Source: Lentisphaeria bacterium (GTDB lineage: Bacteria > Verrucomicrobiota > Lentisphaeria > Victivallales > Victivallaceae). From it: a DNA stretch of 49,011 bases. The notes beneath the pieces are model-generated. The model saw only the letters and a program-made list of their open reading frames with translations, was not told where the DNA came from and did no database searches. Below, piece by piece: positions 41,007 through 49,011 of this stretch. Location of the stretch: NCBI GenBank assembly GCA_018265615.1, contig JABLYX010000037.1:1-49011 (forward strand). Direction: 5' to 3'. A program made the position numbers and the translations under genes. How positions within the stretch are numbered: position 1 is the stretch's first letter; each line of letters starts with the position of its first letter.

Positions 41007-43727
41007 TCAGTCCACCAGAGTGGCGCTGCCCCAGCCGGTACGGTCCGAGCTGTTCGCCGCGGTGCCGCTCCAGATCAGCTGCTGCAGCCGCCGTGTGCCG
41101 TCGCTGTTGTCCACCCCGAGATCAAAGCGGAACTTCACTCCGGTCGCGGGTTCGACTCCCAGCAGCGTCCACGGGATTCCGATCTCCATCGTATATCCGT
41201 TCGCACCCGGTTTCGTGACGACGTCGAGCCCGGCCGGCTTCTGCTCCCCGACCAGCCAGGAGCCGCCGCCCGGCGCCGCCGAAATCAGCAGGTGGCGGTC
41301 CGAAAACAGCAGGGAACCGTTCTGTTCAAGCTTCTCCGCGCCGATGAAGAGTTCAATGCAATCCCCCTGCCAGAGGTCGCCGTTTTTCCACTTGTTCCGC
41401 ATCGGCGTGGGATCGGCCACCTCGACATAGCAGTAGAGCTTCCGGTCATCGAAGCAGCACCAGAAATCCGCGCTCACGCCGCCCTGCGGATTCCCCTGCA
41501 CGAGCGTCGAACCGTCGAGCCGCTCCGCCGGCCGCCCCGGCCACGGATCCTTGAAGCCGTCCACCCTGTGTCCCGGAAGCGCGCGCGGAATCGTGAGCGA
41601 ACGGCCGCCGCGCCCGGTGCCGGAGGCGAGCGAGCTGCTGACAAACGGCTCCGCTTCCCCCAGCATGACTTCATAGATGCGCCCGTTGGTCTTCATCACC
41701 TCCGCCAGAAACTCTTTGAACGGGCGGTCCGCGACATTCACGAGACCGATGTTCTGGCTCTCACCGTTGTAGTGCTGGAAGTAACGCCCGGTCAGCGCCT
41801 GATCGAGACACGCGAACCACTGGTGGCCGATCACATACGGCAACGCCGCGGCGTTCTCCACATAATTGCGGTAGGCCTCTCCCCGCTCCTTCTGGCCGGC
41901 GGTGTCGATCACGCCGCCGGCCAGCCCCTGCTCGCCGGTGCCGAAACTCCACTCCGACAGCAGCAGCGGCCTGCCCGCCGCCTTGTGGATACGGTCGAGG
42001 AACGCCCGGTCGATCGAGCGCGTGTAGTAGTTGATGCTGAATACATCGCAATACCTGCCGCAGGCCGCCACGACCTTCTCGAGGTTCCCATGGGAGTTCA
42101 GGAACCGTGTGCCGATCAGCAGGTGATTCCGATCGTATTTCCGGAAGGTCGTGCCGAGCAGCTTGAAATACTCTTCGAAAAAGTGTTCCGCAAACGCTTC
42201 GGCATCCTCATACGCTTCGCGGGCGGTCAGCTGCAATTCGCGGTCGTTCAGCTCGTCAAACGAGGCGGCGTCACACTTCCACGCCCGGTTGAACGCTTCG
42301 ACGGAGCCGTATTTCTTCCGGAGTGCCGCAACCAGTTCACGCTTGGCGGCGACATTTCCCTTCATCGCCGGAATGCGGCGCGAAACCTCGCCATAGGCCT
42401 GCTCATTGCTGAAGAAGTAGCCGATGATGGTCGGGTCGTCCCCGGACTCCCGGAGACGACGGAATTTCTCATCCATCGCCTTGCGGACCTCCGGGTCGAA
42501 GGGGTCGTAAATCTCGCCGATCAGCCCCTTCATCCCCGGGACAAACGGCGTGCGCGGAAATTTTTCCGCCGCATTCAGCGCCACAGTCGGGGAAGAAAAC
42601 GCCCCTTCGCTGTTGAATCCCCACCTGCGCAGCCGGTCGATGAATTCCTTCTTCCACTGCGTCAACTCATACGGCCTGCCGGTCTTGCGGATGCGGTTCG
42701 CCAGATAGTAGGAAAAATCCGTCTCCCACCGGTTGCGGTAGGCCGAGGCGAACTCCCCCTGCCGGGGCGGCAGCCATTCATAGATGTTCTCGCGCCCTCT
42801 GGTACAGGTGTAGTCGTCGCCGGGGCTGACGGAGCAGACGCCGAGCTGAAAAAAGATGTCGCCGTCCGGCGTAACCAGCACATCGCGGCCGTTGACCTTG
42901 TCGAGCCGGAAAAACCCGGTTCCCCTGAGGCCGTATTTCTCCGCGCTGCCCGGCATGCCGCCCCAGGCGGTGCGGCCGGGAGGCGTCAGGGAAGCATAGT
43001 AATCGCGGTCGGCGACAAGATCTGCCTTCAACTCTTCCCCGCTGCGGATCTTCCCGGGGAAGTCAAGCTCCATGGGCTGCCCGAACCGGTCGACCCGCAC
43101 CTTGACCTTTTCCGGCTGCGTCAGCAGGAAGCCGAAGTCAACCTTCTGGGCGGGATCATTGCCTTTCACCGCCACGGAACACTTCAGGAAGAAAATCTTC
43201 CAGTTCCATGCCCGGTTGTCCTGCAGTTCCCAGAAACAGCTTGTGCCGCCGGTGATTTTCAAGGCGGAGTCGCTCTGTTTGTCGAATAGCTCGAAGCTTT
43301 TCCCGTTCGCCTGAATCAGGTGCGGCCTGGCCGGCTGCTCCGCCGGCAGCAGCACAGCGCCGCCGGAGTCGATCCGGTACGTCGCATGGCCCGCCAGATT
43401 CATCGAAACGTACATCTTCCAGATCACGCGGCCGCCGTTCCCGGTTTTCATGACGCTGCGGAGGCGGTTTCCATCAAGCGTGACGGCGATCTCCGGCGCC
43501 CCCTGCAGCGGAAAGGTGACGACGGCACAGCCGTCCGCGAGCTTCACGACCGGCTTGGCGACGTCCCCGCCGGCGGAAACATAGGTGGGATATTCGAAAA
43601 GGAATTTCCCCATGGCCCCGTTATCGAGCACAATTCCCTTCTCCTGCAGCAGCGGCGCGGGGGCCGCGGCGGCGGAAAGCAGCGGAATCGCGGCGCAGAG
43701 CCGCAGCAATCGTTTCAAAAAAGTCAT
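41007..43727 (-). CDS. Secreted GH50/GH42-like hydrolase with CBM9-like C-terminus (cassette E)
   Basis: 906 residues with signal peptide MTFLKRLLRLCAAIPLLSAAA. The N-terminal 230 residues are beta-rich. A TIM barrel spans about 250-680 with GRDVLVTPDGDIFFQLGVCS, RRWGFNSEGAFSS, the proposed acid/base in IGYFFSNEQAYG (Glu442) and the nucleophile in LLLSEWSFG (Glu592). This pattern is like GH50 agarases and GH42-type galactosidases, but the family is not certain. Residues about 740-906 form a CBM9-like module (FDDRKLYCYVEVAD, WQGDCIELFIG, YTMEIGIPWTLLG). It is the last gene of the LacI-pseudopilin-GH26 operon, 24 bp after GH26, suggesting joint action on a mannose- or galactose-containing polysaccharide. 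Confidence 0.8.
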   Translation of the reverse strand: MTFLKRLLRLCAAIPLLSAAAAPAPLLQEKGIVLDNGAMGKFLFEYPTYVSAGGDVAKPVVKLADGCAVVTFPLQGAPEIAVTLDGNRLRSVMKTGNGGRVIWKMYVSMNLAGHATYRIDSGGAVLLPAEQPARPHLIQANGKSFELFDKQSDSALKITGGTSCFWELQDNRAWNWKIFFLKCSVAVKGNDPAQKVDFGFLLTQPEKVKVRVDRFGQPMELDFPGKIRSGEELKADLVADRDYYASLTPPGRTAWGGMPGSAEKYGLRGTGFFRLDKVNGRDVLVTPDGDIFFQLGVCSVSPGDDYTCTRGRENIYEWLPPRQGEFASAYRNRWETDFSYYLANRIRKTGRPYELTQWKKEFIDRLRRWGFNSEGAFSSPTVALNAAEKFPRTPFVPGMKGLIGEIYDPFDPEVRKAMDEKFRRLRESGDDPTIIGYFFSNEQAYGEVSRRIPAMKGNVAAKRELVAALRKKYGSVEAFNRAWKCDAASFDELNDRELQLTAREAYEDAEAFAEHFFEEYFKLLGTTFRKYDRNHLLIGTRFLNSHGNLEKVVAACGRYCDVFSINYYTRSIDRAFLDRIHKAAGRPLLLSEWSFGTGEQGLAGGVIDTAGQKERGEAYRNYVENAAALPYVIGHQWFACLDQALTGRYFQHYNGESQNIGLVNVADRPFKEFLAEVMKTNGRIYEVMLGEAEPFVSSSLASGTGRGGRSLTIPRALPGHRVDGFKDPWPGRPAERLDGSTLVQGNPQGGVSADFWCCFDDRKLYCYVEVADPTPMRNKWKNGDLWQGDCIELFIGAEKLEQNGSLLFSDRHLLISAAPGGGSWLVGEQKPAGLDVVTKPGANGYTMEIGIPWTLLGVEPATGVKFRFDLGVDNSDGTRRLQQLIWSGTAANSSDRTGWGSATLVD

Positions 43728-43751
43728 ATGCGATCCTTCGCCGGATGGTTC

Positions 43752-44867
43752 CTACTCAGCCTTCGGTCCGAACAGACGCCTGAAGGCCTCCGCGCTTTTC
43801 GTGAAGAAAACCTTCTCGTTGCCGTTCAGCCCCTCAGAAAGCTGATGACTGCCATCCGGGGCCTGCACGTCGAAATACCCGTGCCACGCCACGTTATTAG
43901 CCGGATCCGCAATGATCTTATGCATCCGCTCGATGAACTTCGGATTGTCGAGCCCGCCGTGGTTATCCTGCCGCTTGCTGACGCCCCACTCGGGAAAGCA
44001 GATCGGCTTATTGTGCTTTTTGCCGAACTCGATCAGCCATTTGATGCCGAAGTGGCCGCCGTAGATCCAGTCGTTCCACGCGGTGTCGCGGCGGCGGTCG
44101 ATCTCTTCCGCGTTCATATCGTCCTTGAGCGGATAGGAATTTTTCGCCCACGACTCGTCGTAGACGTCGAGGCCGATGTAATCCACATACTCATCCCCGG
44201 GGTAGCAGAGGTCCGCCGGAAACTGCTGCCAGCCGAGCGCCGGGTTCCAGCAGAACTCCAGCTTCTCCGCGCCGGGAACCGCGCGCATCGTCTCGACGAT
44301 GTTTTTCCAATACTGCTTGAAAGCGTCGTACTCCTTTGCACAGCGCCAGGTGTACCAGCCGCCGTTCATCTCCCAGCCGAGCCGCAGGATGGAATCCCCG
44401 AGCCCGTATTTGACCAGATTCTGAGCGAGCTCCTGAAAATACCTGTTGTAATCGCCGTTCGCCCCGGCCTGATGGGAGACCGGCCCCGGCTCATCCGGCG
44501 ATTTGCTGCCGGAGCGGTTCCAGCCGCCGGGCAGCAGCGGCACACTCAGGACCAGCCGCCGTTTTTCCGGATTCTTATTCTTCCACTTCTGCCATTCGGG
44601 AAGCTGCCAGTTGCCGCCGGCGATGTTGTTCCGCCAACGCTCCTTCGCCTCGAATTCCACGGCCCAGACATCCGGTTCGCCGATCCACTCCCCGAACTTC
44701 TCAACGGCTTTGGCTCCGCCGTTGCGGTTCGCCGCGCCCCAGCGGTAGACTGCCGGGACCGGCGCCTTCTGCTGCTGCGGCGCGTCACCGGCCTTCAGAT
44801 CGCCGGCAAATGCGGCGGCAAGCATCAAACCGGCTGCGGCCGCACGGAAAAACGGTTTCAGTTCCAT
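43752..44867 (-). CDS. Secreted GH26 beta-mannanase-like hydrolase (cassette E)
   Basis: 371 residues from ATG 44867 (AAGGAG 10 bases upstream; an in-frame TTG at 44876 is less likely). Signal peptide MELKPFFRAAAAGLMLAAAFAG. GH26 features: ILRLGWEMNGGWYTWR with acid/base Glu166 (family pattern HEMNG, here W in place of H), YVDYIGLDVYDESW, and the nucleophile Glu293 in ICFPEWGV. Most characterised GH26 enzymes are endo-beta-1,4-mannanases; the Trp replacing the usual His may change specificity. It follows the pseudopilin by 54 bp and precedes the GH50-like gene. Together with the divergent GH130 phosphorylase it suggests beta-mannan use. Confidence 0.85.
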   Translation of the reverse strand: MELKPFFRAAAAGLMLAAAFAGDLKAGDAPQQQKAPVPAVYRWGAANRNGGAKAVEKFGEWIGEPDVWAVEFEAKERWRNNIAGGNWQLPEWQKWKNKNPEKRRLVLSVPLLPGGWNRSGSKSPDEPGPVSHQAGANGDYNRYFQELAQNLVKYGLGDSILRLGWEMNGGWYTWRCAKEYDAFKQYWKNIVETMRAVPGAEKLEFCWNPALGWQQFPADLCYPGDEYVDYIGLDVYDESWAKNSYPLKDDMNAEEIDRRRDTAWNDWIYGGHFGIKWLIEFGKKHNKPICFPEWGVSKRQDNHGGLDNPKFIERMHKIIADPANNVAWHGYFDVQAPDGSHQLSEGLNGNEKVFFTKSAEAFRRLFGPKAE

Positions 44868-44921
44868 CGTCTTCAACTCCTTGGTTTCTGGGGGTTCTTT
44901 TTTATCGGGATATTGAGAATA

Positions 44922-45788
44922 TCAGTTGCCGAGGTAGATCAGATTGCCTTCTGCGTCGGTGCACTTGTTGAACAGCGTGAGCTCCATCATGCTCTGCTGC
45001 TCGACGTGACCGTCCGCCATTCCGAGCGTGGCGCGGCCGGTGTGGCGCAATGAAACACGGGCAACGGCATCGGCGCCGCCGGTGCCGTTGCCCGCATAGA
45101 CCACAAAGGCGAAGAATCCCATGCCTTTGTTCGTGCCGCTGCATGCATTGTCCGCAATAATCGGCAGAAGACTCAGGTTGCGCTTCACTTTCTTGATCGG
45201 GAAATTCTTCGTATTCGCATCGATCCCGCCGTCCAGCGCAAAGCTGATGCCGAACAGCTGGGCCGCCCTGCTGCTTTTATTGTAAGCGAAATAGTTGTCC
45301 ATCTGGCGCGGCGAAATCATGCCATAGGTGCGATAGAGCTGCCGGTATCCTTCGGCGCTTTTCATGGGCAGCGTCAGATTTTCTTTCGGGCAGGAAAGCA
45401 CTCCGCGCGAAAGGTAACGCCCGGCATAGGCGGAGCGGTCATCGACGGACATCAGCCCCTCGCTCAGAAAATCGGTCCACGGGAAGTCGCTCTTATTCGT
45501 GTTTGCATCCCCGATCTGCGACCAGTGGCAATACCAGCCGGAGTTGTCGGCTTCATATGCGTTCTGCGCCGTCATCACCTGCTTGACATTGCTGACGCAT
45601 TTGATCGAATGCGCGCGCTCCCGCGCCTGGTTCAGCGCGGGCAGCAGCATTGCCGCAAGGATCGCAATGATGGCAATCACCACAAGCAGCTCAATCAGCG
45701 TGAAACGGAGAAACGCCCCGCCTGCATTGCCCCGCTGGTTGCACCTTCCGCACAGTCCGTTCAGGATGAAACTCTTTTGACGTCGCAT
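44922..45788 (-). CDS. Prepilin-type H-x9-DG protein with long leader (cassette E)
   Basis: 288 residues from ATG 45788, which has GGAGG five bases upstream (an ATG at 45800 is the likely site of the GGAGG itself). The leader before the cleavage motif is long, about 28 residues with two Cys (LCGRCNQRG), and is followed by LRFTLIELLVVIAIIAILAA. Residue -1 is Arg instead of Gly. The C-terminal motif is LRHTGRATLGMADGHV (H, nine residues, DG). The body has LSCPKENLT and a Gly-rich loop near residue 240. It lies between LacI (52 bp upstream) and GH26 (54 bp downstream). The first lengthened leader in this set may mean a different processing or targeting route. Confidence 0.85.
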   Translation of the reverse strand: MRRQKSFILNGLCGRCNQRGNAGGAFLRFTLIELLVVIAIIAILAAMLLPALNQARERAHSIKCVSNVKQVMTAQNAYEADNSGWYCHWSQIGDANTNKSDFPWTDFLSEGLMSVDDRSAYAGRYLSRGVLSCPKENLTLPMKSAEGYRQLYRTYGMISPRQMDNYFAYNKSSRAAQLFGISFALDGGIDANTKNFPIKKVKRNLSLLPIIADNACSGTNKGMGFFAFVVYAGNGTGGADAVARVSLRHTGRATLGMADGHVEQQSMMELTLFNKCTDAEGNLIYLGN

Positions 45789-45840
45789 GGCAGCCTCCAT
45801 TCTCCAAATGCTTCCCGTTTTTGTGAACTGTATTTGTCTT

Positions 45841-46911
45841 CTAGGTGGTTCCGCGCTCGATCAGCTGCGGTTCTTTCATGAGTGCCAGGGTGCTCTCCGG
45901 GTCGTCGATCTTCCGGAGCAGGAACTGGACGGCGATGCGGCCGAACTCCTCCAGCGGCTGTTCGATCGTGGTCAGCGGCGGATTCATGTAGCCGACATTG
46001 TAATCGCCGTCGAACCCGATCACCGCAAGGTCGTCTGGAATGCGCAGCCGGCATTCGAATGCGACCTGCATCAGCCCGAGCGCGATATTGTCGTTGCCGC
46101 AGACGATACAGCGCGGCAGCAGGTTGTTCCTCAGGAGATAGCGCAGCGCCGCCTTGCCGTCGTCGTGATTGTAGGCGCCGAGCCGCGGGAGCTCCGGAAC
46201 GCCGTTGCCGGAGCCGTTCAGGATACAGCGGTCGTCGAAGCGGCACCCGGTCCCTTCGAGAGTGCGCTTCAGGCAGCGGATCCGTTCCGCATGGTGGCGC
46301 TGCGGATTCGGCGTCAGCTCCCCGACAAAGCCGACACTCTCGAACCGCTTACGCAGAATCAGCGATGCGATACGGCTCATCGCGGCCTCGTTGTCGATCT
46401 CGATCGATGCGGTGGTGACTCCCGGCAGGCTGTTGTTGATGACCACATAGGGGTAATTGCGGCGGTTGAAGTGCTCGAACATCTCAAGCATCGCGCCCTC
46501 GAGCGGATTGTCCTGCAGCTGGAAGCCGGTCATGATGAGCGCGTCAATGCGCTTGACATCCATGTAATGGCGGTAATCCTCGCCCTGGATCAGCAGCACC
46601 TGGTATTTATTGCGGGACGCCTCCGCCCCGATGCCGTTCAGGATGCGCGACGTGTAATTCGAAAGATACACCGCATCATGCGTCTGCGGCAGCGACAGAG
46701 CGAAGCCGATGGTGCGGGTGCTTGTCCCGCGCAGCAGCCGGGCGCTGTAGCTCGGACGGTAATCGAGTTTCTCGACGGCGGAAAGCACCTTCGCGCGAGT
46801 CTTCTCCGACACTTTGATGTTCACGGTGGAGTCCGGATTCAGAATCCGTGAAACCGTGCCGATGGAGACCCCGGCAGTCTCTGCAACCATTCTGATTCCG
46901 ATCTTCTTCAT
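45841..46911 (-). CDS. LacI-family regulator (cassette E)
   Basis: 356 residues from ATG 46911 (GGAG seven bases upstream). A longer frame to 46983 starts in the -35 box of its own promoter and is discounted. Helix-turn-helix: IGIRMVAETAGVSIGTVSRILNPDSTVNIKVSEKTRAKV (about 3-45), hinge SYSARLLRGTSTRTIGF. The effector domain is complete, with IVCGNDNIALGLMQ, LAVIGFDGDYNVGYMNPPLTTIEQP and the usual C-terminal helix. Two identical palindromes lie in the divergent region shared with GH130. It probably represses both the pseudopilin-GH26-GH50 operon and the GH130 operon until a mannan-derived sugar binds. Confidence 0.92.
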   Translation of the reverse strand: MKKIGIRMVAETAGVSIGTVSRILNPDSTVNIKVSEKTRAKVLSAVEKLDYRPSYSARLLRGTSTRTIGFALSLPQTHDAVYLSNYTSRILNGIGAEASRNKYQVLLIQGEDYRHYMDVKRIDALIMTGFQLQDNPLEGAMLEMFEHFNRRNYPYVVINNSLPGVTTASIEIDNEAAMSRIASLILRKRFESVGFVGELTPNPQRHHAERIRCLKRTLEGTGCRFDDRCILNGSGNGVPELPRLGAYNHDDGKAALRYLLRNNLLPRCIVCGNDNIALGLMQVAFECRLRIPDDLAVIGFDGDYNVGYMNPPLTTIEQPLEEFGRIAVQFLLRKIDDPESTLALMKEPQLIERGTT

Positions 46912-46934
46912 GACGCTCCATTCGTTGAAAAATA

Positions 46935-46983
46935 AAAACGTTTTATTTACTATAATTATACCAAAGAAAAGCAGGTTTGTCAA
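46935..46983 (-). promoter_or_regulatory. Consensus promoter and operator of the cassette E LacI operon
   Basis: Minus-strand TTGACA (46983-46978), 17-bp spacer and TATAAT (46960-46955): a perfect sigma70 promoter. The palindrome AAAACGTTTT (46935-46944) with central CG lies just downstream of the start site near 46948, as expected for a LacI repressor site. Confidence 0.8.
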
Positions 46984-47005
46984 TAGCGAGAAACTTTATT
47001 TTAAA

Positions 47006-47048
47006 AAAACGTTTTATTATTTGATTTTCGTCAATTGCCGCTTATAGT
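47006..47048 (+). promoter_or_regulatory. Promoter and operator of the GH130 operon
   Basis: A second AAAACGTTTT (47006-47015) followed by AT, identical to the one at 46935-46946, lies 71 bp away centre to centre. It is directly upstream of TTGATT (47021-47026), 16-bp spacer, TATAGT (47043-47048), a plausible promoter for GH130. One LacI protein could bind both copies and control both directions. Confidence 0.65.
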
Positions 47049-47119
47049 AAATTCCCAAAGTAATCGAGCCAGGCAACATCAGTCGCATCTTTTCCGAAAA
47101 CTAAAGACAGGAGAATTCC

Positions 47120-48091
47120 ATGGCGAAGATCATCGGTCCGGCATTGAGCACGATTCCATGGCAGGAGCGTCCGGCAGGGGCGCGGGGAACCGTCTGGCGG
47201 TATTCGGGCAACCCGATCATCACGCGGGACGCGATTCCGGACTCCAACAGCATCTTCAACAGTGCCGCCGTACCGTTCGGAGACGGATTCGCGGGCGTGT
47301 TCCGCAGCGACGACTGCACACGGCTGCAGAAGCTGCATGCCGGCTTCAGCCGCGACGGCTTTCGCTGGGAACTCAGCCCGGAGCCGATCCGCTTTACCGG
47401 CGCACCGCCGGAAATCGCGGAGTTCCAGTTCGGTTACGATCCGCGTGTCTGCCTGATCGACGGCGAATACATCGTCTCCTGGTGCAACGGCTATGCCGGA
47501 TACCCGACGATCGGGTTGGCGAAAACCGGGGATTTCAGGACATTCACCCAGATGGAGAACGCCTTCCTGCCCTTCAACCGCAACGGCGTGCTGTTCCCGC
47601 GAAAGATCAACGGCAAGTATGTCATGCTGAGCCGTCCGAGCGACAACGCGCATACCGCGTTCGGCGACATTTTCCTCAGCAGGAGCCCCGATCTCGTACA
47701 CTGGGGCGAACACCGGCTGGTGATGAAAACGACAGAGGGGTGGCAGTCCAAAAAAATCGGGGCCGGCCCGATTCCGATCGAGACCGACGAGGGATGGCTC
47801 ATGATCTACCACGGCGTGCTCTGGAGCTGCAACGGCTTTGTTTACAGCTTCGGCGCGGCGCTGCTCGATCTCGACGATCCGTCGAAGGTGATCGCCCGCA
47901 GCCGCAGCTATCTGCTCTCCCCGCAGGAGCTCTACGAATGCGTCGGCGACGTCCCGAACGTGGTGTTCCCGTGCGCCGCCCTCTGCGACGCCGCCACCGG
48001 CAGGATCGCGATCTACTACGGCTGTGCCGACACGTCGACCGGGCTCTGCTTCGGATACCTCGACGACATCCTCGATCACCTGTACCTCTAA
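47120..48091 (+). CDS. GH130 family mannoside phosphorylase/hydrolase
   Basis: 323 residues, five-bladed beta-propeller. Family segments are YSGNPIITRDAIPDSNSIFNSAAVPFGDGF, FGYDPRVCLIDGEYIVSWCNGY (the Asp here is the likely proton donor), FLSRSPDLVHWGEHRLVM, KIGAGPIPIETDEGWLMIYHGV, and ALLDLDDPSKVIARSRSYLLSP. GH130 enzymes phosphorolyse beta-1,4-mannosyl-glucose or mannooligosaccharides, or hydrolyse beta-1,2-mannosides. No signal peptide, so cytoplasmic, acting on imported products of GH26. ATG 47120 follows ACAGGAG. It is divergent from the LacI operon and carries a copy of the LacI operator. Confidence 0.93.
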   Translation: MAKIIGPALSTIPWQERPAGARGTVWRYSGNPIITRDAIPDSNSIFNSAAVPFGDGFAGVFRSDDCTRLQKLHAGFSRDGFRWELSPEPIRFTGAPPEIAEFQFGYDPRVCLIDGEYIVSWCNGYAGYPTIGLAKTGDFRTFTQMENAFLPFNRNGVLFPRKINGKYVMLSRPSDNAHTAFGDIFLSRSPDLVHWGEHRLVMKTTEGWQSKKIGAGPIPIETDEGWLMIYHGVLWSCNGFVYSFGAALLDLDDPSKVIARSRSYLLSPQELYECVGDVPNVVFPCAALCDAATGRIAIYYGCADTSTGLCFGYLDDILDHLYL

Positions 48092-48113
48092 ACCCGGAAA
48101 GGAGACGGCGAAA

Positions 48114-48791
48114 ATGGCAGCGGTATATATTGCAATCATGGTTGTGCTGCTCGCCGCGATTCTCGCGGCAAGGAAGCTCGGCAACAAAAAGGCGGCCCGT
48201 GCACTTTCGGCTGCGGCGCTGCTCGGAATCTGCATCTGCGGTTATCTCTATTTCCGCGCAGCGGACGGCGGCAGCCGGGATTACCGGCAGACGGCCATGA
48301 GTTATTACACCTCCCAGGGAAATGCGGCAGGAGAGCTCCTCAAAGAGCATAAGGTGCGGCGGATCGCACTGCTCGCGGAAGAGGGCGGGGAAGAGGAGGA
48401 GCAGCTCCGGCAGCTCGCGGATGCGCTCCGGAATGCGTCCGGCGCGGAAGTGACGGTTCCAAAGCTGGCGGCAGCCGCGGGAGCACGGGATTTCACCGCG
48501 CGCCTTTCACCGAAAAACCTGGGGGAAACCGTGACCGAACAATATGACGCCGTGATCTTCACATTCAATTGCCCGGCGGAAACCTACTATGCAAGCGCGC
48601 TGGCGCGGCGCACGAAGGAGAAGACGCTCCGAAGCATTTTCCTGAACTATTTCGACCCGGGCGCGGCACGGAAACTGATCGATGAGGGAGCGCTGACCGC
48701 GGCAACCATACGCAAAGCCGCCGATCCCGACGCCCGCCCCGCGAACAATCCGCAGGCGCTGTTCGACACGGCATACGAGCTGCTGAAATAA
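48114..48791 (+). CDS. Unknown inner-membrane protein downstream of GH130
   Basis: 225 residues from ATG 48114, which has GGAAAGGAG eight bases upstream. Two hydrophobic helices lie at residues about 2-19 (AVYIAIMVVLLAAILAA) and 31-48. The rest is a soluble alpha/beta domain with alternating strands and helices (VRRIALLAEEGG, EQYDAVIFTFNCPAE, TLRSIFLNYFDPGAARKLIDEG). This resembles a small Rossmann-like or periplasmic-binding half domain, but no family is recognised. It lies 22 bp after GH130 and is surely co-expressed. A role in sensing or transport of mannosides is conceivable only from position. Confidence 0.7.
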   Translation: MAAVYIAIMVVLLAAILAARKLGNKKAARALSAAALLGICICGYLYFRAADGGSRDYRQTAMSYYTSQGNAAGELLKEHKVRRIALLAEEGGEEEEQLRQLADALRNASGAEVTVPKLAAAAGARDFTARLSPKNLGETVTEQYDAVIFTFNCPAETYYASALARRTKEKTLRSIFLNYFDPGAARKLIDEGALTAATIRKAADPDARPANNPQALFDTAYELLK

Positions 48792-48813
48792 GCGGCCGGC
48801 CAATGCCGGCTGC
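48792..48813 (+). terminator. Hairpin directly after the GH130 operon
   Basis: GCGGCCGGC, loop CAAT, GCCGGCTGC: a nine-base-pair stem (one G-U) starting at the base after the stop codon. No T-tract follows. It is probably the transcript end or an mRNA-stabilising stem. Confidence 0.5.
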
Positions 48814-48895
48814 CTCGGAAACAGTTCCGGACCCTTGATCGACAACGTGACGCCCGCCGGTTACGGCCGGTTCCACAGGGGGGGGGAGAGATCCC

Positions 48896-48973
48896 ATGAT
48901 CTGTTTGTCCTTCGGGTGCTGCTGTCCGTTCCTTATCGCCGCTTTGCTCGGTAAGGATGGTGGCCCAATATAA
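48896..48973 (+). CDS. Possible 25-residue Cys-rich membrane peptide
   Basis: ATG at 48896 starts MICLSFGCCCPFLIAALLG, continues with KDGGPI and stops at 48973. The peptide is hydrophobic with four Cys, enough to span a membrane once. The Shine-Dalgarno-like GGGGAG (48883-48888) is inside a run of nine G (48878-48886) and inside a small hairpin GGGA-GAGA-TCCC (48884-48895) that ends at the base before the ATG. No promoter is evident. It may be a real small protein or chance. Confidence 0.3.
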   Translation: MICLSFGCCCPFLIAALLGKDGGPI

Positions 48974-49011
48974 ACATACTCATAACAAGAATCTTGAACT
49001 TTCACAAAGTA

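Noticed and set aside
46912..46983. Longer N-terminus for the cassette E LacI protein
   Set aside because: The extra codons run through the perfect -10 and -35 boxes and the operator. The ATG at 46911 with GGAG gives the standard LacI start.
47035..48300. A 421-codon frame overlapping GH130 in another phase
   Set aside because: The translation is Arg-rich noise, while GH130 in the other frame is a complete, recognised enzyme with a good ribosome site.

Overview
The window is high-GC bacterial DNA that looks like the phylum Lentisphaerota (Victivallis-like). The grounds are several prepilin-type proteins with a C-terminal H-x9-DG motif, very large secreted glycoside hydrolases, many GntR/LacI/AraC regulators, and a shared signature seen in three of the hydrolases. 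The taxonomic call is inference from gene content; no rRNA gene is present.

Layout. 1-1141: right end of a phage-like element (a tail-fibre-like C-terminus, a PLA2-like small protein, a small membrane protein and a lipoprotein). It runs into the 3' end of an AraC gene at about 1065. 1065-4116: AraC regulator divergent from an MFS transporter and an MBL-fold hydrolase. 4141-7244 (minus): lipoprotein, Gfo/Idh/MocA oxidoreductase and a beta-helix hydrolase. 7350-10755: rhamnosidase-like GH78 and a YdjM-like membrane protein. 10840-33435: four copies of a cassette made of a regulator, a pseudopilin and a giant glycoside hydrolase, with one glycosyltransferase between them. 33454-36774 (minus): translation operon rpsP-khpA-trmD-rplS-rnhB plus a YhcH-family gene, with rimM absent. 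36884-40954: GH38 alpha-mannosidase with its LacI regulator. 41007-48791: a fifth cassette (LacI, pseudopilin, GH26, GH50-like) divergent from GH130 and a membrane protein. 48792-49011: hairpins and a possible 25-residue peptide.

The main theme is the repeated cassette: one local regulator, one pseudopilin and one or two large secreted hydrolases, with most gaps only 11-54 bp. Five different regulators of three families are used. Most regulator promoters are near-consensus sigma70 sites (TTGACA-N17-C/TATAAT) with operator-like repeats at the start site, so each cassette is probably a self-regulated sugar-response unit. All five pseudopilins have the FTLIE hydrophobic start and the H-x9-DG end, and none has the usual glycine before the cleavage site. 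A role in hydrolase display, secretion or polysaccharide handling is plausible but unproven.

The most unusual non-coding structure is a 465-bp element (20074-20538). It has perfect 21-bp terminal inverted repeats and a row of short hairpins, several with GNA triloops. It sits exactly between the regulator and pseudopilin of the second cassette, with a frameshifted prepilin start on its far side.
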